NCBI RefSeq assembly: GCF_039543545.1
Contig: NZ_BAABJY010000002.1
Location: 124,001-188,000, forward strand
DNA length: 64,000 bases
From: Luteimonas vadosa
GTDB lineage: Bacteria; Pseudomonadota; Gammaproteobacteria; Xanthomonadales; Xanthomonadaceae
Reading direction: 5' to 3'
Shown here: positions 53,247-62,143 of the stretch, one piece after another
Layout of the letters: the number at the start of each line of letters is the position of its first letter
How positions within the stretch are numbered: position 1 is the first letter of the stretch
The notes under the pieces: generated by a model
Database searches by the model: none
What the model was told of the DNA's origin: nothing
What the model saw: only the letters and a program-made list of their open reading frames with translations
Position numbers and translations under genes: made by a program

Positions 53247-54308
53247 TCAAGGTCGTCGGTCCGCCCGATATCGCTCGAACGCCGCGACGACGTCCTCGAC
53301 TTCCACCAGGTCCATCACGCCTTCCCGCTCGATCTTGGCCCCCCATTTCAGCGCAGCCGCGGGCTTGCCGAGGTATTTCCTCGCGGCATCGTCGTAACGG
53401 TCCACGCAGTAGCGCGGATCCGAATACGGGCCGCTGCGCGCCGGATTGCTGGCCGCGTGCAGGCCCAGGACCTTGCTGCCCATGGCATTGGCGATGTGCA
53501 TCGGACCCGAATCCGGCGTCAGCACGAGGTCGGCCCGTTCCAGCAGGGCAGGCAGCTGCTTGAGGGTGTCCTTGCCGACGAGGTCGAGTGCCGGCGACCG
53601 CATCGCCGCCAGGATGGCATCGGTCGTCTCGCGCTCCAGCGCGCTGCGCCCCCCGCACAGCACGACCCGCCAGCCACCCGACGCGGCATGGTCGGCGACG
53701 GCCGCGTAACGTTCGGCGCGCCAATTGCGCAGGGCGTGGCTGGAGCACGGCGAGACGAGCAGGACGGGGGCGCCGTCCCCGGGCCACTGCGACCGTGCCC
53801 ACGCGCGGGCCTCGTCGGGAACGGGCAGCTCCCAGGCCACCTGGTCCTGCCGCAATCCCAGCGGCTCGCAGAAGCTGCCGATCGCGTCGAGGACGTGGAT
53901 GCCCGGACGATCCGGGATGCGTTCGTCGACGAACAGGCCGTGCAGGTCCTTGGCCCGTGAGCGGTCGTAGCCGATCCTGCGGCCCGCCGGGATGAACGCG
54001 GAAAGCAGGTTGGCGCGCGCCGCCACCTGCATCTGCAGCAGGGCATCGAAGCGGCGCCCCTGGAGTCGCCGCCGCAGGGCGCGCATGCCGGCCAGTCCGG
54101 TGGCCTTGTCGTAGACGAGGAACTCGACGCCGTCGAGTCCTTCCAGCAGGCGATGCTCGGCCTTGCCGATGACCCAGGTCAGCGCGACGCCTGGCCATGC
54201 GCGGCGCAAGGTGCGGACCAGGGGAACGACGTGCGTGGCATCGCCGAGCGCCGACAGCCGCAACAGGCAGATCGAGCGGGGCGGGCCGGGCGTCTGGGAG
54301 GGCGTCAA
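53247..54308 (-). CDS. Family 9 glycosyltransferase (heptosyltransferase-like), TTG start
   Basis: A 353-residue GT9 protein related to ADP-heptose:LPS heptosyltransferases. Blocks seen are the N-terminal LLRLSALGDATHVVPLVR, a central VSPCSSHALRNW and the C-terminal LTPDSGPMHIANAMGSKVLGL with the donor-binding Asp-Ser-Gly-Pro-His. It probably acts at the cytoplasmic face of the inner membrane on the LPS core. The start TTG 54308 is only 19 bp from the divergent kdkA start. No in-frame ATG gives a complete N-terminus. Confidence 0.88.
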   Translation of the reverse strand: MTPSQTPGPPRSICLLRLSALGDATHVVPLVRTLRRAWPGVALTWVIGKAEHRLLEGLDGVEFLVYDKATGLAGMRALRRRLQGRRFDALLQMQVAARANLLSAFIPAGRRIGYDRSRAKDLHGLFVDERIPDRPGIHVLDAIGSFCEPLGLRQDQVAWELPVPDEARAWARSQWPGDGAPVLLVSPCSSHALRNWRAERYAAVADHAASGGWRVVLCGGRSALERETTDAILAAMRSPALDLVGKDTLKQLPALLERADLVLTPDSGPMHIANAMGSKVLGLHAASNPARSGPYSDPRYCVDRYDDAARKYLGKPAAALKWGAKIEREGVMDLVEVEDVVAAFERYRADRRP

Positions 54309-54327
54309 GGCTTGTTAGACTCGCTGG

Positions 54328-55077
54328 ATGGTCGCATTCGACGCCACGGAAAGCCTGACGCCGTACCGCAATGCGGACGGGGAGGGGGCGATTCTGTTCG
54401 ACGCCTCGCAGTTGCGGCAAGTCGATCCACGCTGGTTCGATCCGGCGTTGTGGGGCGACCGGGCACGGCCGGTGGAGGGCAGCGGACGGGGCGGCGCATG
54501 GTTCATCGAAGCCTCCCATGGGCCTTGCGTGCTGCGCCAGTATCGCAGGGGCGGGTGGGCGGCGCGCATCAGCAAGGACCGGCACCTGTGGCAAGGCGCC
54601 TCGCACGTGCGGAGCTTCGCCGAGTTCCGACTCTTGCGCGACCTTGGCCGCAAGGGGCTGCCGGTGCCGGCGCCGATCGCCGCCAGTTACGTGCGTCGCG
54701 GGCTGGGATACCGCGCGTCGATCCTGCTTCAACGCATCGTCGACGTGCGCTCGCTCGCGGAGCTGGCCTCGTCGTCGCCGGACGACGCCCCCTGGTCGGC
54801 CGCCGGCCGGTTGCTCGCGCGCTTCCATCGCGCGGGCCTGGACCATGCCGACCTCAATGCGCACAACCTGCTGTTCGACGCCGACGGCAAGGGCTGGCTG
54901 ATCGACCTCGACCGCGGCAGGCTGCGGATCCCGGAGACGGCATGGCGCGAGGCCAACCTGTCGCGGTTGAAGCGCTCCCTGTTCAAGGTCTGCCGCGGCA
55001 GGGCGCGCGCGGACGTGGAGGCGGACTTCGCCCGCCTGCGCGCGGCCTACGACGAAGCCTGGTCGAAGGGGTACTGA
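54328..55077 (+). CDS. kdkA: 3-deoxy-D-manno-octulosonic acid kinase
   Basis: A 249-residue protein-kinase-like enzyme that phosphorylates the Kdo residue of the LPS inner core, as in Haemophilus and xanthomonads with a single Kdo. The catalytic loop is HADLNAHNLLFD and the metal-binding segment WLIDLDRGRLR. The GT9 gene next door supplies the following core sugar. It is followed directly by the MBL gene (stop and ATG one base apart). Confidence 0.92.
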   Translation: MVAFDATESLTPYRNADGEGAILFDASQLRQVDPRWFDPALWGDRARPVEGSGRGGAWFIEASHGPCVLRQYRRGGWAARISKDRHLWQGASHVRSFAEFRLLRDLGRKGLPVPAPIAASYVRRGLGYRASILLQRIVDVRSLAELASSSPDDAPWSAAGRLLARFHRAGLDHADLNAHNLLFDADGKGWLIDLDRGRLRIPETAWREANLSRLKRSLFKVCRGRARADVEADFARLRAAYDEAWSKGY

Positions 55078-55078
55078 G

Positions 55079-55837
55079 ATGGCCTGGTCGTTGCGCTTCA
55101 ACGGGGTGGGCAATGCATTCGCCGTCGAGCTGGGCTCGTCGATGGCGACCATCGAGCGCGACGGCAAGCCGTGGCTGGCCATCGACTGCGGCGGGGAAGG
55201 ACTGACCGCCTACCTCGCGCACTACGGCGAGCCGCCACCGGCGTTGTTCATCACCCATACCCACCTCGACCACGTCTCCGGGTTCGAGCGCCTGTTCGTG
55301 CACGAGTACTTCGACCCGGCGCGTCGCGGCCGCACGCCGGTGTACGTGCCGGTGACGGTCCTGCCGCTGCTGCACCAGCGCGTCGGCGACTACCCCAACG
55401 CGCTGGCCGAGGGCGGGGTCAATTTCTGGGAGGCGTTTCACGTGATACCGGTGGGCGACGCCTTCTGGCATGACGGCCTGCGCCTGGAAACCTTTCCGGT
55501 CCGGCACCATTGGCCGCGCACCGCCTATGGCTTGCGATTGCGCGGCAGCCTCGTGTGGACCGGCGACACCCGGCCGATCGGCGAATTGCTGAAGGTTTAC
55601 GCGGACGCCGGTGAGCTCATCGCCCACGACTGCGGCCTGCAGGGCAATCCATCGCACAGCGGCCTGGACGACCTGGAGCGGGAATACCCGCCGGAACTGC
55701 TGCAGCGCTGCGTGCTCTACCACTACGGCAGCGAGGCCGATGGCGATGCGATGCGTGCGCGCGGCCATGGCGTCGCCCGCCAGAACGACGTGCTGGTGCT
55801 TGCCGAACCCACGCCGCTGGAGCTCGACCAGGCGTGA
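55079..55837 (+). CDS. MBL-fold metallo-hydrolase
   Basis: A 252-residue metallo-beta-lactamase-fold protein with metal motif THTHLDHVSG (about 59-68), then WTGDTRPIGE and HDCGLQGNPSHSG. The substrate is unknown. The ATG lies one base after the kdkA stop, and its own stop overlaps the moaA GTG (GTGA), linking the LPS and molybdenum cofactor genes in one transcript. Confidence 0.88.
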   Translation: MAWSLRFNGVGNAFAVELGSSMATIERDGKPWLAIDCGGEGLTAYLAHYGEPPPALFITHTHLDHVSGFERLFVHEYFDPARRGRTPVYVPVTVLPLLHQRVGDYPNALAEGGVNFWEAFHVIPVGDAFWHDGLRLETFPVRHHWPRTAYGLRLRGSLVWTGDTRPIGELLKVYADAGELIAHDCGLQGNPSHSGLDDLEREYPPELLQRCVLYHYGSEADGDAMRARGHGVARQNDVLVLAEPTPLELDQA

Positions 55838-56856
55838 GCGCGATCGCCCACCCGCAGGCGTTGCCGCTGGACAGGCTCGGACGCCCGTTGCGCGACCTGC
55901 GCCTGTCCGTGATCGAGGCCTGCAACTACCGTTGCGGCTACTGCATGCCCGCCGACCGGATCCCGGAGGGCCATGGGCTGGATGCCGCGTCGCGGCTGTC
56001 GTTCGACGAGATCGAGGTCCTGGTGCGCGGCTTCGCGCGGCTGGGCATGCACAAACTGCGCATCACCGGCGGCGAACCCTTGCTGCGCAAGGGGCTGCCC
56101 GAGCTGGTCGCGCGCCTGGCCAAGGTGCCGGGCGTCGATGACCTGGCCCTGACCACCAATGGATCGCTGCTCGCCGCGCTGGCGCGGCCGCTGCGCGACG
56201 CCGGCCTGCACCGGCTCACCATCAGCCTGGATGCGCTTGAGCCCGCGGTGTTCCGCGAGTTGTCCGGTGGGCGCGGCGAGCTGGCGGATGTCGAGGCAGG
56301 CATCGCCGCCGCCGAGGCGGCGGGCTTCGACCGCCTCAAGTTCAATTGCGTCGTGCAGCGCGGAGTCAACGATGACCAGGTGTTGCCCCTGGTCGAACGC
56401 TTCCGCGGCACGCCCCACGTCGTGCGTTTCATCGAATACATGGACGTCGGCACCTGCAATGGTTGGGACCGGAGCCGCGTGGTGCCGTCCGTGCAGTTGC
56501 GCGACCGGATCGACGCGCGCTGGCCGCTGCGCGCGCTCGATGCCCGCTACCGCGGGGAAGTCGCGTCACGCTACGCATTCGAGGACGGCTCGGGTGAAGT
56601 CGGTTTCGTCAGTTCGGTCAGCGAGCCGTTCTGCGGAGACTGCCACCGCGCCCGCGTCTCCGCCGACGGACGCCTGTACACCTGCCTGTTCGCAGGCGAT
56701 GGCCACGACCTCCGGCCGCTGCTGCGCCACGGCGAACTCGCGGTGGCCGATCGCGTCGCTGGCCTGTGGGACGGCCGGGAAGATCGCTACAGCGAGCTGC
56801 GCGGGAGCGCGGCGGGTTCGCGTCGGCATGTCGAAATGTTCCTGGTCGGTGGATGA
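55834..56856 (+). CDS. moaA: GTP 3',8-cyclase MoaA
   Basis: Radical-SAM enzyme that starts molybdenum cofactor synthesis from GTP. The 340-residue protein has the SAM-cluster motif CNYRCGYCMP near residue 30, the second cluster CGDCHRARVSADGRLYTCLF near 270, and the C-terminal GG dipeptide. The GTG start overlaps the previous stop. moaC follows after 97 bp. Confidence 0.97.
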   Translation: MSAIAHPQALPLDRLGRPLRDLRLSVIEACNYRCGYCMPADRIPEGHGLDAASRLSFDEIEVLVRGFARLGMHKLRITGGEPLLRKGLPELVARLAKVPGVDDLALTTNGSLLAALARPLRDAGLHRLTISLDALEPAVFRELSGGRGELADVEAGIAAAEAAGFDRLKFNCVVQRGVNDDQVLPLVERFRGTPHVVRFIEYMDVGTCNGWDRSRVVPSVQLRDRIDARWPLRALDARYRGEVASRYAFEDGSGEVGFVSSVSEPFCGDCHRARVSADGRLYTCLFAGDGHDLRPLLRHGELAVADRVAGLWDGREDRYSELRGSAAGSRRHVEMFLVGG

Positions 56857-56953
56857 GCGACGTCGGTTCTCCGGGCTGGCGCCTGGCCTGCCACCAGGGC
56901 ACGCCCTTGCCGCGGGGCGTTACCATCTGGTGCCGACCGCGCGCCGGCCTGCC

Positions 56954-57478
56954 ATGAAGCCCAAGATCGACAAACCCAAGCCCGGAGAGCCCGGGCCGGA
57001 GTCCCCGCTCAGCCACCTCGATGCGGACGGTCGGCCGGCCATGGTCGATGTCTCCGGCAAGCCGGTCACGCCGCGCGAGGCCTCGGCCGAGTGCCTGGTG
57101 GCATTTCCCCCGGAGGTCGCGTCCCAGCTCCGCGCCAGCGGCTTGCGCAGCGGCAAGGGCGGCATCGTCGAAACGGCGATCGTCGCCGGCACCATGGCGG
57201 TCAAGCGCACGCATGAACTCATTCCGTTCTGCCATCCGCTTCCCATCGAAGGCGTGCGCATCGGCATCGACTGGCGCGACGCACGGGTGCTGGGAATCGA
57301 ATGCTCGGTCAGGACAACCCATCGCACCGGCGTGGAGATGGAGGCGCTGACCGGCGCCACGGTCGCCGCCCTGGTGGTCTACGACATGTGCAAGGCGTTG
57401 TCGCATGCCATCGTGCTCGGACCGGCGAAGTTGCTGGGCAAGCGCGGCGGCAAGCGGGACTTCGGGAAGCTCGGCTGA
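56954..57478 (+). CDS. moaC: Cyclic pyranopterin monophosphate synthase MoaC
   Basis: A 174-residue partner of MoaA that makes cyclic pyranopterin monophosphate. Conserved parts are HLDADGRPAMVDVSGKPVT, FCHPLPIEGV and EMEALTGATVAALVVYDMCKAL. The ATG at 56954 gives a slightly longer, Pro/Lys-rich N-terminus than usual. It shares the bases TGATG with moaD. Confidence 0.96.
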   Translation: MKPKIDKPKPGEPGPESPLSHLDADGRPAMVDVSGKPVTPREASAECLVAFPPEVASQLRASGLRSGKGGIVETAIVAGTMAVKRTHELIPFCHPLPIEGVRIGIDWRDARVLGIECSVRTTHRTGVEMEALTGATVAALVVYDMCKALSHAIVLGPAKLLGKRGGKRDFGKLG

Positions 57479-57720
57479 TGGCACGGGTCAAGTTGCTGTA
57501 CTTCGCCAGCCTGCGCGATGCGGCCGGTGTCGCATGCGAATCGGTGGAAAGCACGGCCGCGGACCTGCGCGACCTGTACATGGAAGCGCGTGCGCGCCAT
57601 GGATTCTTGCTCCCGCCGGAAAGGCTGCGCGTGGCCGTCGATGGCGAGTTCGCCGATTGGGGCAGCGCCCCGCCCGCGGGCGGGGAGATTGCGTTCATCC
57701 CTCCGGTTTCCGGCGGATGA
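57478..57720 (+). CDS. moaD: Molybdopterin synthase sulfur carrier subunit MoaD
   Basis: An 80-residue ubiquitin-fold carrier ending in the Gly-Gly required for thiocarboxylation (PPVSGG). Its start overlaps moaC and its stop overlaps moaE. Confidence 0.95.
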   Translation: MARVKLLYFASLRDAAGVACESVESTAADLRDLYMEARARHGFLLPPERLRVAVDGEFADWGSAPPAGGEIAFIPPVSGG

Positions 57721-58157
57721 GCGAAGGCACGCCGCTGTTCCGAATCGCTTCCGGGCCCATCGACATCGGTCCGCTGCAGGCACGACTGGCCAACCCGCGC
57801 GCCGGCGCATGCACGGTGTTCGAAGGCCGGGTCAGGGCCCACCACGACGGCCGCAGCGTCAGCGGGCTCTTCTACGAAGCCTATGTGCCCCTCGCCGAAT
57901 CCGAGGGCACGCGGATCGTCGCCGATGCCATCGCGCGCCACGGCTGCATCGCCGCCTGCTGCGTGCATCGCATCGGCGACCTCGGCATCGGCGAACTGGC
58001 GGTCTGGGTCGGCGTGTCCGCCGCGCATCGCGGCGCGGCCTTCGACGCGTGCCGCGAGATCATCGACGAGGTCAAGGCGCGTGTCCCGATCTGGAAACGG
58101 GAACGTTACGTGGAGGGAGACGCATGCTGGCAACATCCGGTCGGGGACGTTCCATGA
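57717..58157 (+). CDS. moaE: Molybdopterin synthase catalytic subunit MoaE
   Basis: A 146-residue subunit that inserts sulfur into the pterin. Blocks seen are GACTVFEGRVRAHHDG, YEAYVPLAESE and PIWKRERYVEGDACW with the active-site Lys. ATGA overlaps with moaD before and the beta-propeller gene after. Confidence 0.96.
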   Translation: MSEGTPLFRIASGPIDIGPLQARLANPRAGACTVFEGRVRAHHDGRSVSGLFYEAYVPLAESEGTRIVADAIARHGCIAACCVHRIGDLGIGELAVWVGVSAAHRGAAFDACREIIDEVKARVPIWKRERYVEGDACWQHPVGDVP

Positions 58158-59218
58158 GGCTTCCGTCCACGCCGGCGGCCCGTCGAACAGCGTTGGTTGC
58201 CTTGGTGGTCCTGCCGCTGGCGGGTGTCATTCCCGTCCACGCCTGCGATGCGCTCTGGGTCGGCAACAAGGCGGCGGATACGGTCTGGCGCCTGGACCTG
58301 CGGGATGGTCGCCGCCTGCGCTCGGTCCCGAGCGACCCGGGCCCGCATGAAATCGCGGTCGCTCCGGACGGGCGCGCCGCATTGGTGACCAGCTACGGGC
58401 GCGCCCAGCCGGGACACACCTTGGCGGTTCTCGACCTGGGCAAGGGCGAGCGGGCGGCAGGCATTGACCTCGGCGAGCATCGCCGCCCGCATGGCGTTGC
58501 CTATCTCCCCGATGGCCGCCGCGCCGTGGTGACGACCGAGGACAGCGGGTCCCTGCTGGTCGTGGATGTCCAGGCCCGGCGAATTGAACGCGTCATCGAC
58601 ATCGGCGGAGGCACCGGCCACATGGTGGCGTTGTCGCGGGACGGCAGGATCGCCTACGTGACCAAGATCGCGGCCGGCACGATCAGCCGCATCGACCTGC
58701 ATGCCGGCACCAAGACGGCGGAACGCCCGGCGGGCGCGGGCGCGGAAGGCGTGGCGGTCGCGCCCGATGGCGCGGTCTGGGTGGGCAACCGGGCCGACGA
58801 TACCGTCACCGTGCACGATCCGGACACGCTGGCGGTTCGACGCACCCTGGCCAGCACGGGGTTTCCCATCCGGGTGGTGTTCACCCACGACGGCCGCCAT
58901 GCGCTGGTGACCAATGCCCGTTCCGCGACGCTCTCCGTGTTCGACGCGGCTTCCGCGGAGTTGGTGTCCACCGTGGACCTGGCACCGGTCGGGGTGCGGT
59001 ACGACGACACCTTGCTCGGACGCGACCCATTGCCGATCGGGGTCATCGCCGATCCCGGCCGCCCGCGCGCGTACGTGGCGATCAGCGGCGCGGATCGCAT
59101 TGCCGTGGTCGACACGGAGGGCTGGAAGGTGGTCGGGCACTGGCAGACCGGGCGGGAGCCCGATGCGCTCGGGATCGAACGGTGCCCCGGCGCGGAGCCG
59201 GGCGCCAAAGGCCGATGA
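58154..59218 (+). CDS. Exported YncE-like beta-propeller protein, coupled to moaE
   Basis: A 354-residue protein with a signal peptide (ALVALVVLPLAGVIPVHA) and about seven 40-residue YVTN-type repeats (for example ALWVGNKAADTVWRLDL and AVWVGNRADDTVTVHDP). Such propellers are found in periplasmic metal, cofactor or PQQ-related proteins. The ATG overlaps the moaE stop (ATGA), so it is translated with the cofactor genes. No catalytic motif is seen. Function unknown. Confidence 0.88.
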   Translation: MRLPSTPAARRTALVALVVLPLAGVIPVHACDALWVGNKAADTVWRLDLRDGRRLRSVPSDPGPHEIAVAPDGRAALVTSYGRAQPGHTLAVLDLGKGERAAGIDLGEHRRPHGVAYLPDGRRAVVTTEDSGSLLVVDVQARRIERVIDIGGGTGHMVALSRDGRIAYVTKIAAGTISRIDLHAGTKTAERPAGAGAEGVAVAPDGAVWVGNRADDTVTVHDPDTLAVRRTLASTGFPIRVVFTHDGRHALVTNARSATLSVFDAASAELVSTVDLAPVGVRYDDTLLGRDPLPIGVIADPGRPRAYVAISGADRIAVVDTEGWKVVGHWQTGREPDALGIERCPGAEPGAKGR

Positions 59219-59535
59219 GGCGACGCGAATGCGATCGCGATGGCTCGCGGAAACGGGTCGCCGCATTCCGGTCTTGAGGATGGAAAGGCGGCGGCGCCGC
59301 CCATTGACCCGGGGCGGCTTCAAGCGCCACCTGCGCGACAGCAATGCGAATGCGCGTGCCGCAGCCGCGGAGACGAGTCGCAAGCGGCTCCAAAGGACGA
59401 CGCCCTGGGTGCTTGGTGCATGCGCGCGCCGGCGCGTCTTGTTGCAAACACCCGACCCAAGGAGGTTTCGGCGGGACGACCCGAATCCGCACATGCCGCG
59501 CCACGGATGGCAAGCAATCGCAGTTCGACTGCCCC
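59219..59535. other. Non-coding gap between the beta-propeller and 4.5S RNA genes
   Basis: About 315 bp with no credible gene. There are GC-rich imperfect inverted segments around 59400-59465 but no T-run and no recognised RNA family. Confidence 0.4.
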
Positions 59536-59540
59536 AAAAA

Positions 59541-59651
59541 GGTGGCGACCCTGCCGGCTGGCCTCGGCGCCCGCGTCAGTCGATACCGTTGCTGCCTTCC
59601 GGCCCTGGCGGGGTTTTCGACCTAGCGTCGCGAGGGGCCGACAGGGCCACC
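59541..59651 (-). ncRNA. ffs: 4.5S signal recognition particle RNA
   Basis: About 111 nt that fold into one long rod: the 5' end ggtggc pairs with the 3' end gccacc, then CCTG/CAGG and CGGCCCCTCG/CGAGGCC-AG-CCG pairs follow. The apical domain contains GCCAGGGCCGGAAGGCAGC, the conserved SRP helix 8 sequence bound by Ffh. TTTTT follows on the minus strand (59536-59540). The length is close to E. coli 4.5S (114 nt). The 3' end could be a few nucleotides off. Confidence 0.9.
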
Positions 59652-59664
59652 ATGGGACTGCGAT

Positions 59665-59678
59665 CGCATCGCGATGCG
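59665..59678. other. Perfect 14-bp palindrome between tRNA-Ser(GGA) and ffs
   Basis: cgcatcgcgatgcg lies in the 36-bp spacer on the shared strand. It may be a processing hairpin in a tRNA-Ser/4.5S precursor. Confidence 0.45.
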
Positions 59679-59687
59679 CATTTGAAC

Positions 59688-59780
59688 TGGCGGAGAGAGG
59701 GGGATTCGAACCCCCGAAGCGCGGTTTAGACGCTTACACACTTTCCAGGCGTGCTCCTTCAACCACTCGGACACCTCTCC
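59688..59780 (-). tRNA. tRNA-Ser (anticodon GGA)
   Basis: A 93-nt class II tRNA, acceptor ggagagg with tctctcc (one GU pair), discriminator G, encoded CCA and anticodon loop CTGGAAA (GGA). It lies 36 bp upstream of ffs on the same strand. Confidence 0.96.
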
Positions 59781-59950
59781 GGGCCTGAATCACGGCATCC
59801 TTGCGTTCAGGGCCGGAAATTCTAGCGGTCGCGGGCGGTTACCACAACAAAACCCGCCTTGTGCGGACGGCGTGCCCGCGGCCCCGGGGGGCGTTGCGCC
59901 CGCCGACGCCGTGCTTCGGCCGGCGCAGCCTGGCGTGGCAGAATGGACGC

Positions 59951-61651
59951 ATGTCCTATCTCGTCCTCGCCCGCAAGTGGCGTCCGAAGCGTTTCGCCGA
60001 GCTGGTGGGCCAGGAGCACGTGGTCAAGGCGCTGACCAATGCGCTGGATTCCGGCCGCGTGCACCACGCCTTCCTCTTCACGGGCACCCGGGGCGTCGGC
60101 AAGACCACGATCGCCCGGATCTTCGCCAAGTCACTGAACTGCGAGCAGGGCACCTCGGCAGAACCTTGCGGGCAGTGCGCGACCTGCGAGGCGATCGACG
60201 CCGGGCGATTCATCGACCTGCTGGAGATCGACGCCGCCAGCAACACCGGCGTCGACGATGTCCGCGAACTGATCGACAACGCGCAGTACATGCCGTCGCG
60301 CGGCCGGGTGAAGGTCTACCTGATCGACGAAGTGCACATGCTGTCCAAGTCGGCGTTCAACGCCTTGCTCAAGACGCTCGAGGAGCCGCCCGGGCACGTG
60401 AAGTTCCTGCTCGCCACCACCGACCCGCAGAAATTGCCGGTGACGGTGCTTTCGCGCTGCCTGCAGTTCAACCTCAAGCGCCTGGACGAAGCGCAGATCG
60501 GGGGCCAGATCGAGAAGATCCTTGCGGCTGAAGGCATCGATGTCGAGCCGGGGGCCGTGCGGCAACTGGCCAGGGCCGCCGACGGTAGTTTGCGCGACGG
60601 CCTGTCCCTGCTCGACCAGGCGATCGCCTACACCGGCGCGGCCGCGGGCGCCGGCAGCCTGCAGGACGAGGCCCTGGCGACCATGCTGGGAACGGTGGAC
60701 CGGACCCGCGTCGGCGAGTTGCTCGCGGCATTGCAGGCCGGCGATGGCGCGGCATTGATGCGCGAGGTCGAGGCACTCGCGGATTTCTCGCCGGACTGGG
60801 CGAGTGTGCTGGATGCGCTCGCGGACGCGCTGCATCGGGTGCAGGTCAGGCAGCTCGTGCCCGATTGCGGCATCGAGGGCGACGGGATCGACCTGGCGGC
60901 GCTGGCCGCGGGGCTCCGTCCCGAACTCGTGCAGCTGTGGTACCAGATGGCGCTGCACGGGCGTCGCGACCTGCCGCTGGCGCCGAGCCCGCGCGCGGGG
61001 TTCGAGATGTGCGTGTTGCGGATGCTGGCGTTCCGGCCCAGCGACGAGACGGAGGTGGCACCCACCCGCGAGTCCAAGCCATCGCGACCAGCGACGCGCA
61101 GCGCTGCCGACACCGCGCGTGATGCCGTGCAGGCTGGACCGCCCCCGAAGCCGGCGGCCGCGCGGGAACCGGCCGTTTCCCGGCAGGTGGATGGGGAGGC
61201 AACCGCCAGCGACCCGGTCACCGCGGCGTCCGATCACTCCGATGCTCCCCGGCTTGCGCTGGACGCCGTCCGCTGGGTGGAGCTGGTCGCCGGCCTCGGC
61301 CTGCGCGGTCCCGTCAAGGAGCTTGCGGCGCATGCCGGGTTCGTCGGGCATTCGGGCGGCGTGCTGCGGCTCTCCCTCCCGGCCAGCGACGACCACCTCA
61401 AGGCACCGTTCCTGGTCCAGCAACTGGCGGAAGCCCTGGCCGGACCGCTCGGCGCCGCGCCGCAGTTGCGCTTCGAAACCGTGGAAACCGAGGCAGCCGA
61501 CACCTTGCACGAGCGGGCCGCACGTGAGCGCGATGCGCGCCAGGACGCCGCCGAGAACGCCTTCCTGGCCGACCCCAACGTGCAAAGGCTGATGTCGCAG
61601 CAAGGCGCGACCGTGGTACCGGGCTCGATCCGGTTGCACGACGACGCTTGA
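59951..61651 (+). CDS. dnaX: DNA polymerase III subunits gamma/tau
   Basis: A 566-residue clamp-loader ATPase. Walker A is GTRGVGKTTIAR, the zinc site has four Cys around CEQGTSAEPCGQCATC, Walker B is VYLIDEVHML and the sensor is LSRC. The Ala/Pro-rich C-terminal tau region is shorter than in E. coli (643). No A-rich frameshift signal is seen, so there is no evidence that a separate gamma form is made. Start ATG 59951 begins MSYLVLARKWRP. Confidence 0.96.
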   Translation: MSYLVLARKWRPKRFAELVGQEHVVKALTNALDSGRVHHAFLFTGTRGVGKTTIARIFAKSLNCEQGTSAEPCGQCATCEAIDAGRFIDLLEIDAASNTGVDDVRELIDNAQYMPSRGRVKVYLIDEVHMLSKSAFNALLKTLEEPPGHVKFLLATTDPQKLPVTVLSRCLQFNLKRLDEAQIGGQIEKILAAEGIDVEPGAVRQLARAADGSLRDGLSLLDQAIAYTGAAAGAGSLQDEALATMLGTVDRTRVGELLAALQAGDGAALMREVEALADFSPDWASVLDALADALHRVQVRQLVPDCGIEGDGIDLAALAAGLRPELVQLWYQMALHGRRDLPLAPSPRAGFEMCVLRMLAFRPSDETEVAPTRESKPSRPATRSAADTARDAVQAGPPPKPAAAREPAVSRQVDGEATASDPVTAASDHSDAPRLALDAVRWVELVAGLGLRGPVKELAAHAGFVGHSGGVLRLSLPASDDHLKAPFLVQQLAEALAGPLGAAPQLRFETVETEAADTLHERAARERDARQDAAENAFLADPNVQRLMSQQGATVVPGSIRLHDDA

Positions 61652-61687
61652 CCGGACCTAATTCAAATACGAGAGAGAGAGAAGACC

Positions 61688-62014
61688 ATGCGAGGAAACA
61701 TCGCCCAACTGATGCAGCAGGCGCAGAAGATGCAGGAGAGCATGCAGCGCGCGCAGGAGGAACTCGCCAGCATCGAGGTCACGGGAAGCGCCGGCGGCGG
61801 CCTGGTCACCGTGACCCTCACCGGCCGCAAGGAATGCCGCAAGGTGCGCATCGACCCGAGCGTGCTGGCCGACCCGGAGATGGCGGAGGACCTGGTCGCC
61901 GCGGCGTTCAACGATGCGTCGAACAAGGTCGACGCGGCCTCGCAGGAAAAGCTGGGCGACGCGACCGCTGGCATGAACCTGCCGCCCGGGATGAAGCTGC
62001 CGGGGTTTTCCTGA
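61688..62014 (+). CDS. ybaB: YbaB/EbfC family nucleoid-associated protein
   Basis: A 108-residue DNA-binding protein (MRGNIAQLMQQAQKMQESMQ, VDAASQEKLGDATAGM) found between dnaX and recR in most bacteria. AGAGAGAG before the ATG provides the ribosome binding site. Confidence 0.96.
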   Translation: MRGNIAQLMQQAQKMQESMQRAQEELASIEVTGSAGGGLVTVTLTGRKECRKVRIDPSVLADPEMAEDLVAAAFNDASNKVDAASQEKLGDATAGMNLPPGMKLPGFS

Positions 62015-62143
62015 GCGGATGACGGGGCGACCTGCCGCCACCTCCGCGCCGCCGTCGTGGCGCAGGATCCTCGACTGCCGACGGATCGCGCTGCCGGCGG
62101 GGTGCGCGCGCACGTCCCCGTGCGCTGAGGGCGGGTCCCGGTC

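Noticed and set aside
59951..61651. Programmed frameshift in dnaX to make gamma
   Set aside because: No AAAAAAG-like slippery run occurs in the tau linker region.
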